Source: a virus. From it: a DNA stretch of 64,000 nucleotides. Within the stretch, counting starts at the first letter, position 1, and each line of letters opens with the position of its first letter. The position numbers and the translations under genes were made by a program. Under the pieces are notes generated by a model. The model worked only from the letters and a program-made list of their open reading frames with translations, had not been told where the DNA came from and did not search any database. This document shows positions 25,974 through 32,792 of this stretch, piece by piece. The stretch spans positions 1 to 64,000 of the IMG/VR virus record IMGVR_UViG_3300025648_000526; one strand, given 5' to 3'.

Positions 25974-26002
25974 TTGACATTATGTGTGAGTTATGAGATA
26001 AT
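25974..26002 (+). promoter_or_regulatory. Sigma70-type promoter before the tRNA-like element
   Basis: TTGACA at 25974-25979, a 17-bp spacer and GATAAT at 25997-26002. The transcript would begin about 20 bp before the tRNA-like element and continue into 26104. Confidence 0.7.
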
Positions 26003-26029
26003 AATAAAACTGAAAGATTAAATGATTAT

Positions 26030-26097
26030 GCGGTGGGTTGTAGAACAAGCATTTCTTCCCGTTATGTTGCTTTGTGCAAGTCAAAGACACCGCTCCA
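26030..26097 (+). ncRNA. tRNA-like structured element ending in CCA
   Basis: GCGGTG (26030-26035) pairs with CACCGC (26088-26093), followed by T and CCA. A T-arm-like hairpin CTTTG-TGCAAGT-CAAAG (26070-26086) differs from the T-loop consensus at one base. The middle folds as CAA(g)CAT/ATGTTG with an 11-base loop. There is no D-stem and the region between acceptor and T-arm is only ~33 nt, so this is not a canonical tRNA. It may be a decayed tRNA or a tRNA mimic. The next ATG follows seven bases after CCA. Confidence 0.4.
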
Positions 26098-26103
26098 AAT
26101 TCG

Positions 26104-26307
26104 ATGGCAGCTAAAAACGATATCACCGGCGATTCAATCTCAACTAAAGTAAATTCAAAAGAATATACTGATAATTGGGATTTGATTTGGGGTAAAAAGA
26201 AAAAAGAAAGTCGTATGGATATTATAGGCCAAAACGGTAATGACGGTTCACATTATGAGGAGATAGAAAATGGCAACAGCAGCGAGAGTCCATCCGGGCA
26301 AACGTAA
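26104..26307 (+). CDS. Small conserved phage protein
   Basis: A 67-residue protein starting 'MAAKNDITGDSISTK', a start I recognise from small conserved proteins of T4-like cyanophages, followed by 'WDLIWGKKKKES' and a polar C-terminus. The frame is open upstream to GTG 26074, but that lies within the tRNA-like element and conservation starts at 26104. No Shine-Dalgarno is obvious. Function unknown. It overlaps the next gene by 38 bp. Confidence 0.65.
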   Translation: MAAKNDITGDSISTKVNSKEYTDNWDLIWGKKKKESRMDIIGQNGNDGSHYEEIENGNSSESPSGQT

Positions 26308-26512
26308 AGCAGACCCAATGAAACATAAAACGGGCAAACCTAGATTAGGTCCACTAAATCTAAAACAATTAACAGACTTAATAGAAAAAACTCAAGTCAA
26401 AAAAATCAAAGCAAAATTTCAAAGAGAATTGGAACGAAGAAATATTTTGGCAGTAAAGAAACAAGGTTTTAAAGTAAAGAAAAATCAAGTATCAATTAAT
26501 GAAAATCACTAG
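26270..26512 (+). CDS. Small basic protein
   Basis: An 80-residue very basic protein (many Lys and Arg) with a helical middle 'LNLKQLTDLIEKTQVKKIKAKFQREL' (in parts). It starts at ATG 26270 behind GAGGAG. The composition suggests nucleic-acid contact but no motif is recognised. It is the last gene of the unit promoted at 25974. Confidence 0.6.
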   Translation: MATAARVHPGKRKADPMKHKTGKPRLGPLNLKQLTDLIEKTQVKKIKAKFQRELERRNILAVKKQGFKVKKNQVSINENH

Positions 26513-26533
26513 TAACATTTAAGTAATAAATCC

Positions 26534-26562
26534 TTTACTTTTCGTTACATTCCTTATATAAT
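26534..26562 (+). promoter_or_regulatory. Strong promoter for pqqA
   Basis: TTTACT at 26534-26539, a 17-bp spacer and a perfect TATAAT at 26557-26562. It directs a dedicated transcript for the 23-codon pqqA gene. Confidence 0.75.
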
Positions 26563-26567
26563 AATGG

Positions 26568-26589
26568 TGTTAGAGTAGAAATTCTAACA
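26568..26589 (+). promoter_or_regulatory. 5'-terminal hairpin and strong ribosome site of pqqA mRNA
   Basis: TGTTAGA (26568-26574) pairs with TCTAACA (26583-26589), beginning at the predicted +1. A 5'-end hairpin of this kind usually slows mRNA decay. It is followed by a very strong ribosome site AAGGAG at 26599-26604, seven bases before ATG. Confidence 0.65.
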
Positions 26590-26611
26590 TAACCTTTAAA
26601 GGAGATATACC

Positions 26612-26683
26612 ATGTGGACATCACCAGCTGCAACTGAAATGCGTTTTGGCTTCGAAGTTACTATGTATGTAATGAACAAGTAA
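26612..26683 (+). CDS. pqqA: PqqA, pyrroloquinoline quinone precursor peptide
   Basis: A 23-codon gene whose product has the length and layout of bacterial PqqA: Met-Trp start, then 'TEMRFGFEVTMY' with Glu15 and Tyr19 in the exact E-V-T-x-Y arrangement. Those two residues are the ones cross-linked by PqqE on the way to PQQ. In Klebsiella PqqA (also 23 aa) they have the same numbers. No other pqq gene is visible in the window, so the peptide would need host PqqB-E. It sits in its own unit with promoter, 5' hairpin, strong ribosome site and terminator, which suggests high expression. PQQ is the cofactor of methanol and other quinoprotein dehydrogenases. Confidence 0.92.
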   Translation: MWTSPAATEMRFGFEVTMYVMNK

Positions 26684-26706
26684 TTAACGATTCAGTTTAC
26701 TAAATA

Positions 26707-26736
26707 AAACGAGAGCCTAAAAACTCTCGTTTTTTT
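26707..26736 (+). terminator. Rho-independent terminator after pqqA
   Basis: AAACGAGAG/CTCTCGTTT stem (26707-26732) around an eight-base loop, with a T-run through 26736. Confidence 0.93.
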
Positions 26737-26757
26737 ATTTCCAAAAAGGACATCATC

Positions 26758-27054
26758 ATGAAATACCTTTTGATTGTTTTACTTTTAATATTATCAACAG
26801 TAGCAATGTCAGAAGAATATTTGGTGATGTATTATAATCCTCATGTTAGGATTGTTTTATCAAAAGATACTTGTTTATTTAAAGAATTAGATGGTAAGAG
26901 AGCGGCTGCTCAGAGGTCTGACGGACAGGTTCTTCAAGGTTGTTGGAATCCATCAAAAGACGGAAAACAAATCACAATTAAATGGCACAATCCAGCAGTG
27001 CCTGATGATTCATCAACATTTGAAACAGAAAGATTTATTCCTACAACAGAATAA
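26758..27054 (+). CDS. Small secreted protein
   Basis: A 98-residue protein with a clear signal peptide ('MKYLLIVLLLILSTVAMSEE', cut after about residue 18) and a small mature domain with two Cys that could form a disulfide ('DTCLFKELDG', 'LQGCWNPSKDG'). It is therefore periplasmic. No family is recognised. It converges on the last gene of the minus-strand curli block, ending one base before that gene's stop, with no terminator seen between them. Confidence 0.7.
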   Translation: MKYLLIVLLLILSTVAMSEEYLVMYYNPHVRIVLSKDTCLFKELDGKRAAAQRSDGQVLQGCWNPSKDGKQITIKWHNPAVPDDSSTFETERFIPTTE

Positions 27055-29112
27055 TTATTTTGAGGTGGCACGATAAGTGCCGTCCCAATTTGCAGGTAAT
27101 CCTTCTTCCATTCTTTCTATCATTTTAGAATAGTATTCTTTTATGGTAACATCATCATTGTTTAACATTTTTCTAGCCCAATCAATTGCTTTATCCCAAT
27201 TACCACGATAATATTCTTTTAGATATTCATTGTGCATGTAAGCAATAGTTTTGCCTACTGTATAAATTTTGACACCTTCTGTTTTACCTTTAACTGCTAT
27301 GTTGTCTAATTCAACAACGCTATAATTATCTTTAACTAATTCAGCAGTTAATGGACCAAGAATAATCTTAACGCCATAGGGTTTAGATTGTCCTTCAAGT
27401 CTACTTGATAGGTTGACTGCATCTCCGAGGCAAGTGTAATCAAAACGATAGCGGCTACCCATATTACCAACAACAACACTACCAGTATTGAGCCCAATCC
27501 CCATTCCGAACGGCGGTATGCCTTCTTTTTCAATTTCTTTATTAAATTCATCTAAATCTCCTAACATTTCTAAAGCTGTTTTTACGGCATTGATGGCATG
27601 GTCTTTATCATCAAGAGGTGCATTCCAAAAAGCCATCTGAGCATCACCAATATACTTATCTAGCGTTCCATTATTATCTAAAATCTTTTGTGTCATAGCA
27701 GTCATATATCGGTTCATGATAGAAGTTAAACCTTGAACGTCTTTACCATAGTGTTCTGATATTGTGGTGAATCCACGAACATCAGTAAACATAATAGTTA
27801 AATCTTTTGTTTCACCACCGAGTTTTAATAATTCTGGATTCTTTTGTAATTTTTCAACAAGTGCTGGTGATAGGTACGTTCCAAATTGTTTTTTGATTTG
27901 TAATTTTTGATTTAACTCACTTATAAATTTAACAGTATACGCATGAGCATAAACAAGACAAAGAGTAAGAATAGGAAAGATACAGTCCACCAAATAATTG
28001 TAATGATTAAAGGTATAATGAGAACCATAATATAAAGAAACAATAATAGTAACAATAAAGATAATAGCATATTTCCACCTCGATAATAAAATTAATAATA
28101 TAGACATCATAATTGTGAATAAAAGTTCGGCACCAGTAGCCCAATCAGGTCGTTCTATATTGACATTATTAGCTAAGGTGCCGATTACAGCAGCCTGCAC
28201 ATCTTGAGGCCATACTGAACCTATACTTGTAGGTAAAGGATTGCCTAATCCTGAAGCAGTTACTCCAACAATAACTATTCCTTTGTTAAAGTTTTTTGGT
28301 AGATTTACTGCTGAAACAGAATTTGATTTTTGTGACCAATCAACCCATATACGACCAAGTGAGTCTGTTGCAATTGGTCTAAAACTTGGTATTCGCATCT
28401 TCTCAACTCCGTTCTCATTAAGTTTGACTTGAAATGTTGAGTCACCAGACATAACCCTTAACACTTCTAAAGATACACTTGGGTAAATATTACCATTATA
28501 TCCAACGAACAAAGGTATTCTACGATTAACACCGTCTATTTCAGGTAATGTGTTTGTTATTCCAACTCCAGCAGCCGAAGATTCTAATGACGGAATGTTA
28601 GCAATAATACCTGGATAATTTAAAATAGTATTGATGTTTTCTGAACCAATAATAACAGAACCAGGTTTCTTTGCTGTATTTTTATTTGATTGTGAAGGAG
28701 AGTTTACTAAAATTACAGGATGGTCTTTGATTGTATCTTCTAATGCTTTGTCACCACCTAATCGGTCGGCTTCAGGCATCATTATATTCCATACAACTAA
28801 ACCGGCATTATGAGCATACAACTGAGCAATTAAATTGGCATATTGGTCACGTTTAAATGGCCATTGACCATAACGGTCTAAAGTGTTTTCATCAATATTA
28901 ACCGTATAGATATTATTAACGGTTTGAGTTTTGCCTGAAATGAGAGTGTCAAAATATCGTAATCGGATTGATTCGATAAAGTTAGAATTGGAAACAGCAA
29001 TCACTAACGCTAAGGTTAGTAATGCTGTCCATGGTGATAATAGATATTTCTTAAACAAGTGATAATAAAGTTTGTGTTGCTGTAACCAACCATCTATAGG
29101 CAGTTTCATCAT
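27055..29112 (-). CDS. CHASE2-domain class III adenylate/guanylate cyclase
   Basis: A 685-residue membrane enzyme. Domains: one N-terminal transmembrane helix (~28-44), an extracytoplasmic CHASE2 sensor (~45-325), three transmembrane helices (~330-410), and a cytoplasmic class III cyclase (~435-620). Cyclase residues are visible: metal Asp444 in 'DVRGFT', the second metal Asp490 in 'KYIGDAQMAFW', 'GIGLNTGSVVVGNMGS' and 'YTCLGDAVNLSSRLEG' with the transition-state Asn and Arg. Base specificity is uncertain but the layout is that of bacterial adenylate cyclases. CHASE2-cyclases are known from bacteria; here it ends a phage curli block. It overlaps the previous gene by ~60 bp and lacks a clear ribosome site. 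Confidence 0.92.
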   Translation of the reverse strand: MMKLPIDGWLQQHKLYYHLFKKYLLSPWTALLTLALVIAVSNSNFIESIRLRYFDTLISGKTQTVNNIYTVNIDENTLDRYGQWPFKRDQYANLIAQLYAHNAGLVVWNIMMPEADRLGGDKALEDTIKDHPVILVNSPSQSNKNTAKKPGSVIIGSENINTILNYPGIIANIPSLESSAAGVGITNTLPEIDGVNRRIPLFVGYNGNIYPSVSLEVLRVMSGDSTFQVKLNENGVEKMRIPSFRPIATDSLGRIWVDWSQKSNSVSAVNLPKNFNKGIVIVGVTASGLGNPLPTSIGSVWPQDVQAAVIGTLANNVNIERPDWATGAELLFTIMMSILLILLSRWKYAIIFIVTIIVSLYYGSHYTFNHYNYLVDCIFPILTLCLVYAHAYTVKFISELNQKLQIKKQFGTYLSPALVEKLQKNPELLKLGGETKDLTIMFTDVRGFTTISEHYGKDVQGLTSIMNRYMTAMTQKILDNNGTLDKYIGDAQMAFWNAPLDDKDHAINAVKTALEMLGDLDEFNKEIEKEGIPPFGMGIGLNTGSVVVGNMGSRYRFDYTCLGDAVNLSSRLEGQSKPYGVKIILGPLTAELVKDNYSVVELDNIAVKGKTEGVKIYTVGKTIAYMHNEYLKEYYRGNWDKAIDWARKMLNNDDVTIKEYYSKMIERMEEGLPANWDGTYRATSK

Positions 29113-29287
29113 CTGCTAAAGCTTGTTGATTTTTTACATCTACGATTTCTTTAACAAGAAATGAATACTCTTCGTCAGATAAATCACCTGCTTGATGTTG
29201 CTCGGTAATTTTTACCAACTCAGCAGATAATTTACCAAGAACACCTGGATGTCCTGATTTTTCTCTTAATTCTTCTAATATTTTCAT
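29051..29287 (-). CDS. 78-aa helical cytoplasmic protein
   Basis: A 78-residue helical protein ('MKILEELREKSGHPG', 'ITEQHQAGDLSDEEYSFLVKEIVD') with no signal sequence. The start is ATG 29287, which overlaps the stop of the lipoprotein gene as ATGA with GGAG just before it. Its 3' end overlaps the cyclase start. It resembles small linker proteins in operons, and may act with the cyclase. Function unknown. Confidence 0.55.
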   Translation of the reverse strand: MKILEELREKSGHPGVLGKLSAELVKITEQHQAGDLSDEEYSFLVKEIVDVKNQQALADDETAYRWLVTATQTLLSLV

Positions 29288-29640
29288 CTTTGTCTCCATG
29301 ATTCTGAAATAACTTCTACTCTAGATTGTGCAATTGTTAATGCTGATTGGCAAAATAACATACTCTTTGAATCTTTTGCTTTTGTCAGTTCTTCTTTTAA
29401 CTTATCAAAGCTTGGTGATTGTGGGTCATTTCTAAGCGCTGAATAAACTTTGATATGTTGTATTTTTGAAGAGAGGTCTGGCCAAGTTGATTTATTGGCA
29501 CAATCTAAATTGTCTACTACGATTTTAATATCTACCAATTGGTCAAACATAACAGGGTCATGTTTAAGTGGCATTATTGATGTAATAGTTGAACAAGCGG
29601 TTAATGTAAGTAATGCAATAAGTGATATAATTTTTTTCAT
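29284..29640 (-). CDS. Small lipoprotein
   Basis: A 118-residue protein with a lipoprotein signal 'MKKIISLIALLTLTACST' (lipobox LTAC, acylated Cys16) and a helical mature part containing two further Cys ('NLDCANKS', 'MLFCQSA'). It is exported and anchored in a membrane. It lies between the FecR-domain gene and the cyclase and may link outer-membrane secretion to signalling (inference). Confidence 0.75.
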   Translation of the reverse strand: MKKIISLIALLTLTACSTITSIMPLKHDPVMFDQLVDIKIVVDNLDCANKSTWPDLSSKIQHIKVYSALRNDPQSPSFDKLKEELTKAKDSKSMLFCQSALTIAQSRVEVISESWRQR

Positions 29641-29647
29641 GATTTAT

Positions 29648-30712
29648 TTAGTTGCTCTGTTGTTTAATAGTTATACTATTGGTTGTTTGGTCTTGATTTT
29701 TCAAATTTACTGTAACACCATTTTGTATGATATTTATATTATATCCTTTGTCTTTATCTATTAATACTGTAGCACTATCTTTAACCGTTCTTTGTATCAT
29801 CCAATAAGTATTTTTATCAAAAATATACACTTGATTTAAAGAGTTATAACCTACCACAAAAGTTGCTAATATCATATTATCAAGAGCATTTGTTAAATAA
29901 TTTGTGTCTAACGGATTTACATCTAATTCATTAAACCCAGCATAAGGGTCTTTAAAAACTTTTGCATCTAAAGCGTTTTGTTCTAATCCCGTAAATTCTA
30001 AAGCAGAACCTGATTTATTGATTATTTCAGCTTGTATTCTTTCAATGATTTGTTTTGGTGGTTTAACAATAAGCATATTATCAATAGATGATTCAGATAA
30101 TGCTAACAAAACAGGTTTTAATGGTTTAATTTCGGATGATTTTGTTACTGTAGCTTGAAACGCTTGGTTTAAAACTACTTTACCCATGGCTGTGCTAACT
30201 TCAATTGAACCAACTGAACCATCTGGATTTGGTAACAGAATAATAAGAGATTGTCCTATCTCATCTACAGTCATTGTGAATGCTGTACCACGAACAGCAA
30301 CTGAAGCGGTCGGAGTATTGATTGCTACATTTTTATTATTTTCGTGTGCGATATTACCAGATGCATAACGAACAGTTCCCATTGTTACATTGAGAGCTAA
30401 TTTACCTGCACCTTTTTTATTGGGGTCATAGACAAATTCGTCTATAAGAAGTTTTGAATGTTCTGTGACTTTTACTTGAGTTTTATCTTCAAATGTAATG
30501 CCTACTATTCCATTGCCTGTTTGAACAATATCATTACTATCTATATTTGATTTAGGTTTAGCCTCTATTACATCTTTATTTCTAGTAATAGAGGCTGGAC
30601 CTTTTTGTTCAGTTATAGAACCAATTACCGCCCAACTAGTGTTGGATAACAGAAACAGAAGCGTTGTTACCAGTAAGATTAACAATCGCACTATTTGGGT
30701 TGGTCGTACCAT
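29648..30712 (-). CDS. FecR-domain secreted protein
   Basis: A 354-residue protein with an N-terminal signal ('LLILLVTTLLFLLSNTSWA') and a FecR-type domain (~35-185): 'TGNGIVGITFEDKTQVKVTEH', 'NVTMGTVRYASGNI', 'NTPTASVAVRGTAFTMTVDE' and 'MGKVVLNQAFQ'. FecR domains of this stand-alone type are periplasmic and often lie beside CHASE2-cyclases in bacteria. The C-terminal ~170 residues are not recognised. The first 77 bp overlap the end of the curlin gene. Confidence 0.85.
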   Translation of the reverse strand: MVRPTQIVRLLILLVTTLLFLLSNTSWAVIGSITEQKGPASITRNKDVIEAKPKSNIDSNDIVQTGNGIVGITFEDKTQVKVTEHSKLLIDEFVYDPNKKGAGKLALNVTMGTVRYASGNIAHENNKNVAINTPTASVAVRGTAFTMTVDEIGQSLIILLPNPDGSVGSIEVSTAMGKVVLNQAFQATVTKSSEIKPLKPVLLALSESSIDNMLIVKPPKQIIERIQAEIINKSGSALEFTGLEQNALDAKVFKDPYAGFNELDVNPLDTNYLTNALDNMILATFVVGYNSLNQVYIFDKNTYWMIQRTVKDSATVLIDKDKGYNINIIQNGVTVNLKNQDQTTNSITIKQQSN

Positions 30713-31343
30713 CTTGAGTCACACTTATATTATTTGAATTACCAATATTGTTGATACTAATACTATTACCTTTGCCTGCACCTGTACCATTAGCACCTGT
30801 TTGACTTGTGTTAATAGAGTTACTATTGCCTGCAATCGATATAGTATCTGTAACATTTTTACTGTTTATTTTACTTGTGATAGAGTTATTATTTCCTACA
30901 GCAGTAATACTATAGTTATAACTTCCTGAATCTCTCAATGTACCAATATCTAATATAGAATTATTATTGCTACCTGAAAATGATAAATTTAAATTACCAT
31001 TGTCGGTACCAAAGTTTCCATAATTCAATACAACACCGTTACTATTACCATCTTGAGATATTACTCCTGTAGAACCACCACCAACAAAATTACCTGTGAT
31101 AGAGTTGTTCATACCGTTTTGTGTGATACCTAAATTAATACTGTTACCATCAATCACAAATGATGGACTACCAACATTAGTAGGATCTCCTACCGTGTTG
31201 TTAGAACCTGTTTGTGTAATTGATACTGTAGAATTATCAGCGTTAGTTTGGTCAATATAAACACTATTACCTCCACTATCGACTGCCAAAGCACTAAATG
31301 CTAATAACAAACCCATCACAAAAGTGATAAGCTTACTTTTCAT
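30636..31343 (-). CDS. Curlin-repeat amyloid subunit (CsgA/CsgB-like)
   Basis: A 235-residue protein: signal peptide ('FVMGLLLAFSALA'), then at least seven imperfect repeats of the curlin type, for example 'STVSITQTGSNNTV', 'SINLGITQNGMNNSI', 'STGVISQDGNSNG', 'NISVTQDGTTN'. The repeats carry the Q-x-G-x-x-N element of CsgA/CsgB strand-loop-strand units. Asn, Ser and Gly dominate and there is no Cys. It would be secreted through the CsgG pore encoded upstream and could form amyloid fibres. Whether it is nucleator or major subunit cannot be told; only one is present. ATG 31343 follows AAGGAG. Confidence 0.88.
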   Translation of the reverse strand: MKSKLITFVMGLLLAFSALAVDSGGNSVYIDQTNADNSTVSITQTGSNNTVGDPTNVGSPSFVIDGNSINLGITQNGMNNSITGNFVGGGSTGVISQDGNSNGVVLNYGNFGTDNGNLNLSFSGSNNNSILDIGTLRDSGSYNYSITAVGNNNSITSKINSKNVTDTISIAGNSNSINTSQTGANGTGAGKGNSISINNIGNSNNISVTQDGTTNPNSAIVNLTGNNASVSVIQH

Positions 31344-32115
31344 TCTTTTTCTCCTTAAATTGCCACATACCTTTTTTTTCACCTTGAATAATCAATTGCT
31401 CTACCGCCAGGTCTGTAGCTGCTTTTATGGCGTGTATAGAAGCCTCTGTTTGAGATATTCCTATCTCTTGTTCAAAATTTTGTGTTCCATTATCAAAAAA
31501 CTTAAATATAGCTACACCTGCTGTATAACTCAATATGGTTTTTTGAGCGTTTACTGTTAATAGCACTTCACCTGTTTGTGTGCTAATTGCTCTAATACTT
31601 ACAGTCACCACATCTTCTTGATATTGTGTGTCTGGTCCAATTCCTAACCAACGAACACCAATACCACCTGTTCTTATATTTGTATCATAACTTATAATTC
31701 CGCCTTCAATAATCATACCTGCATACAACATAGGTCTGATTCCAGAAGGATCTCTTGCTTCATCTCTTGCTGAACGAATTAGTTGTCTTTCTTTTAATAA
31801 GTTGTCTATACCAACTCGTTCTACTATTCTAAACCATTTTCCATCACCAGCATCTTCTAATGATTTTAATAATACTGTTTCACCGCCTTGTGTTACAGCT
31901 GATGATAATTTAGCAATTGTAGCAGAATCTTTTCTTTGACCAGTTTTATCAGCAAAACTATAAACAGCTACAACTACTTTACCTTTAGCAGGTTCAGGTA
32001 ATGGAGCTCTAGCCCATTTCATTGGCATAATTTCTGGTTCTTTTTTAATAACATTCATTGGCGGTGTGCAGCCAATTATTGTTATACACATAAGTGCTAT
32101 TAATATTTTTTTCAT
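31333..32115 (-). CDS. csgG: Curli secretion channel CsgG
   Basis: A 260-residue outer-membrane lipoprotein: lipobox 'ITIIGC' with Cys16, then 'VVAVYSFADKTGQRK', 'EDAGDGKWFRIVERVGIDNLLKERQLI' (in parts), 'GGIISYDTNIRTGGIGVRWLGIG', 'DTQYQEDVVTVSIRAIS' and 'KTILSYTAGVAIFKFFD', all characteristic of E. coli CsgG (277 aa). It forms the nonameric secretion pore for curlin. By eye alignment the constriction residues Tyr51, Asn55 and Phe56 of E. coli are replaced by small or other residues. It starts one base after the csgF stop, so the pair is translationally coupled. Confidence 0.96.
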   Translation of the reverse strand: MKKILIALMCITIIGCTPPMNVIKKEPEIMPMKWARAPLPEPAKGKVVVAVYSFADKTGQRKDSATIAKLSSAVTQGGETVLLKSLEDAGDGKWFRIVERVGIDNLLKERQLIRSARDEARDPSGIRPMLYAGMIIEGGIISYDTNIRTGGIGVRWLGIGPDTQYQEDVVTVSIRAISTQTGEVLLTVNAQKTILSYTAGVAIFKFFDNGTQNFEQEIGISQTEASIHAIKAATDLAVEQLIIQGEKKGMWQFKEKKNEK

Positions 32116-32116
32116 A

Positions 32117-32557
32117 TTAGAAACTTAAAGTTCCAATAGGAATACTAACTTGTGTTACATTACCATTTTGATCCTTAACAGTCATGTTAATCATGTCAGC
32201 TGTTTTAGTGTATGTAATAGTATTGCCTTCAATGGTAACAGTTCCACTATTTTGTGGATTTTCACCAAACAGATTATTAATTAATTGTGTAGATAGTTGA
32301 GCATAGACTCTGCTCTCAAAGTTAGTCAAGAACTTGGCTAATATAGTATTACCTGCAGCTGTAGCAGCATCAATTGCAGCTTGTTTTTTGGCCGCATAAA
32401 TTGCTTGTTTACGAGTGTATTCAGTATTCTCTATTGTTTGAACGTGAGAAGAGTATCCTATACCTGAAAAAGAAGGAGATTTAAATTGAAACGTCTGTTC
32501 TGCATATGCGCTACTTGACAGTATCGTCAGTATGAGAATTCTTATTGTTTTCTTCAT
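32117..32557 (-). CDS. csgF: Curli assembly factor CsgF
   Basis: A 146-residue secreted protein: signal peptide cut at 'SSSAYA/EQ', an N-terminal 'QTFQFKSPSFSGIG' that matches the CsgF segment which inserts in the CsgG pore, a helix, and the C-terminal domain 'LINNLFGENPQNSGTV', 'YTKTADMINMTVKDQ', 'QVSIPIGTLSF'. E. coli CsgF has 138 aa. CsgF caps CsgG and couples secretion to fibre nucleation. It overlaps the preceding membrane-protein gene by 47 bp. Confidence 0.92.
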   Translation of the reverse strand: MKKTIRILILTILSSSAYAEQTFQFKSPSFSGIGYSSHVQTIENTEYTRKQAIYAAKKQAAIDAATAAGNTILAKFLTNFESRVYAQLSTQLINNLFGENPQNSGTVTIEGNTITYTKTADMINMTVKDQNGNVTQVSIPIGTLSF

Positions 32558-32792
32558 CTTTAATTTCTCGCATCATTAATACTACATTAAGTTTTTGATT
32601 TAATCTAATCAAATCATTATCTAGCATTCTAATACGGTCAATCAAAGCAATCACTATCTTTTCAGTTTCATTTAATACTGGTTCTGTTTCTTCTGTTGCC
32701 CACTTCCAAACATAAAAAATAAGATAACCCATACCGCAAGCAGCGATAATAGGAAATCCATATTTACTAATTAAATCTGCTAATTCTTCCAT
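32511..32792 (-). CDS. Small inner-membrane protein, copy 2
   Basis: A 93-residue protein with one transmembrane helix ('GFPIIAACGMGYLIFYVWKWA', ~12-32, in parts) and a coiled-coil tail ('IVIALIDRIRMLDNDLIRLN'). It is a paralogue of the 33579 product (shared GFPI-x-AAC-xx-GY-x-IF). It lies between the lipase and csgF. The size and layout resemble holin-like or accessory membrane proteins; real function unknown. Confidence 0.7.
   Translation of the reverse strand: MEELADLISKYGFPIIAACGMGYLIFYVWKWATEETEPVLNETEKIVIALIDRIRMLDNDLIRLNQKLNVVLMMREIKDEENNKNSHTDDTVK

Noticed and set aside
26030-26097. Canonical tRNA or two-piece tmRNA acceptor piece.
   Set aside because: No D-stem and an 11-base middle loop exclude a normal tRNA. 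In a permuted tmRNA the acceptor strand would pair with a distant coding piece, while here both strands lie within 64 bases, and no tag-coding piece was seen.
26595-26615. The ribosome site and start of pqqA resemble the synthetic expression-vector leader AAGGAGATATACC-ATG.
   Set aside because: Vector contamination is unlikely: the flanks are AT-rich phage sequence with a natural promoter, hairpin and terminator, and the gene is followed by normal phage genes. It is a natural strong ribosome site.
29051-29112. Possible frameshift between the 78-aa gene and the cyclase, making one longer protein.
   Set aside because: The cyclase has its own complete N-terminal membrane helix and the small protein has no membrane part; overlap is more likely than a broken fusion.
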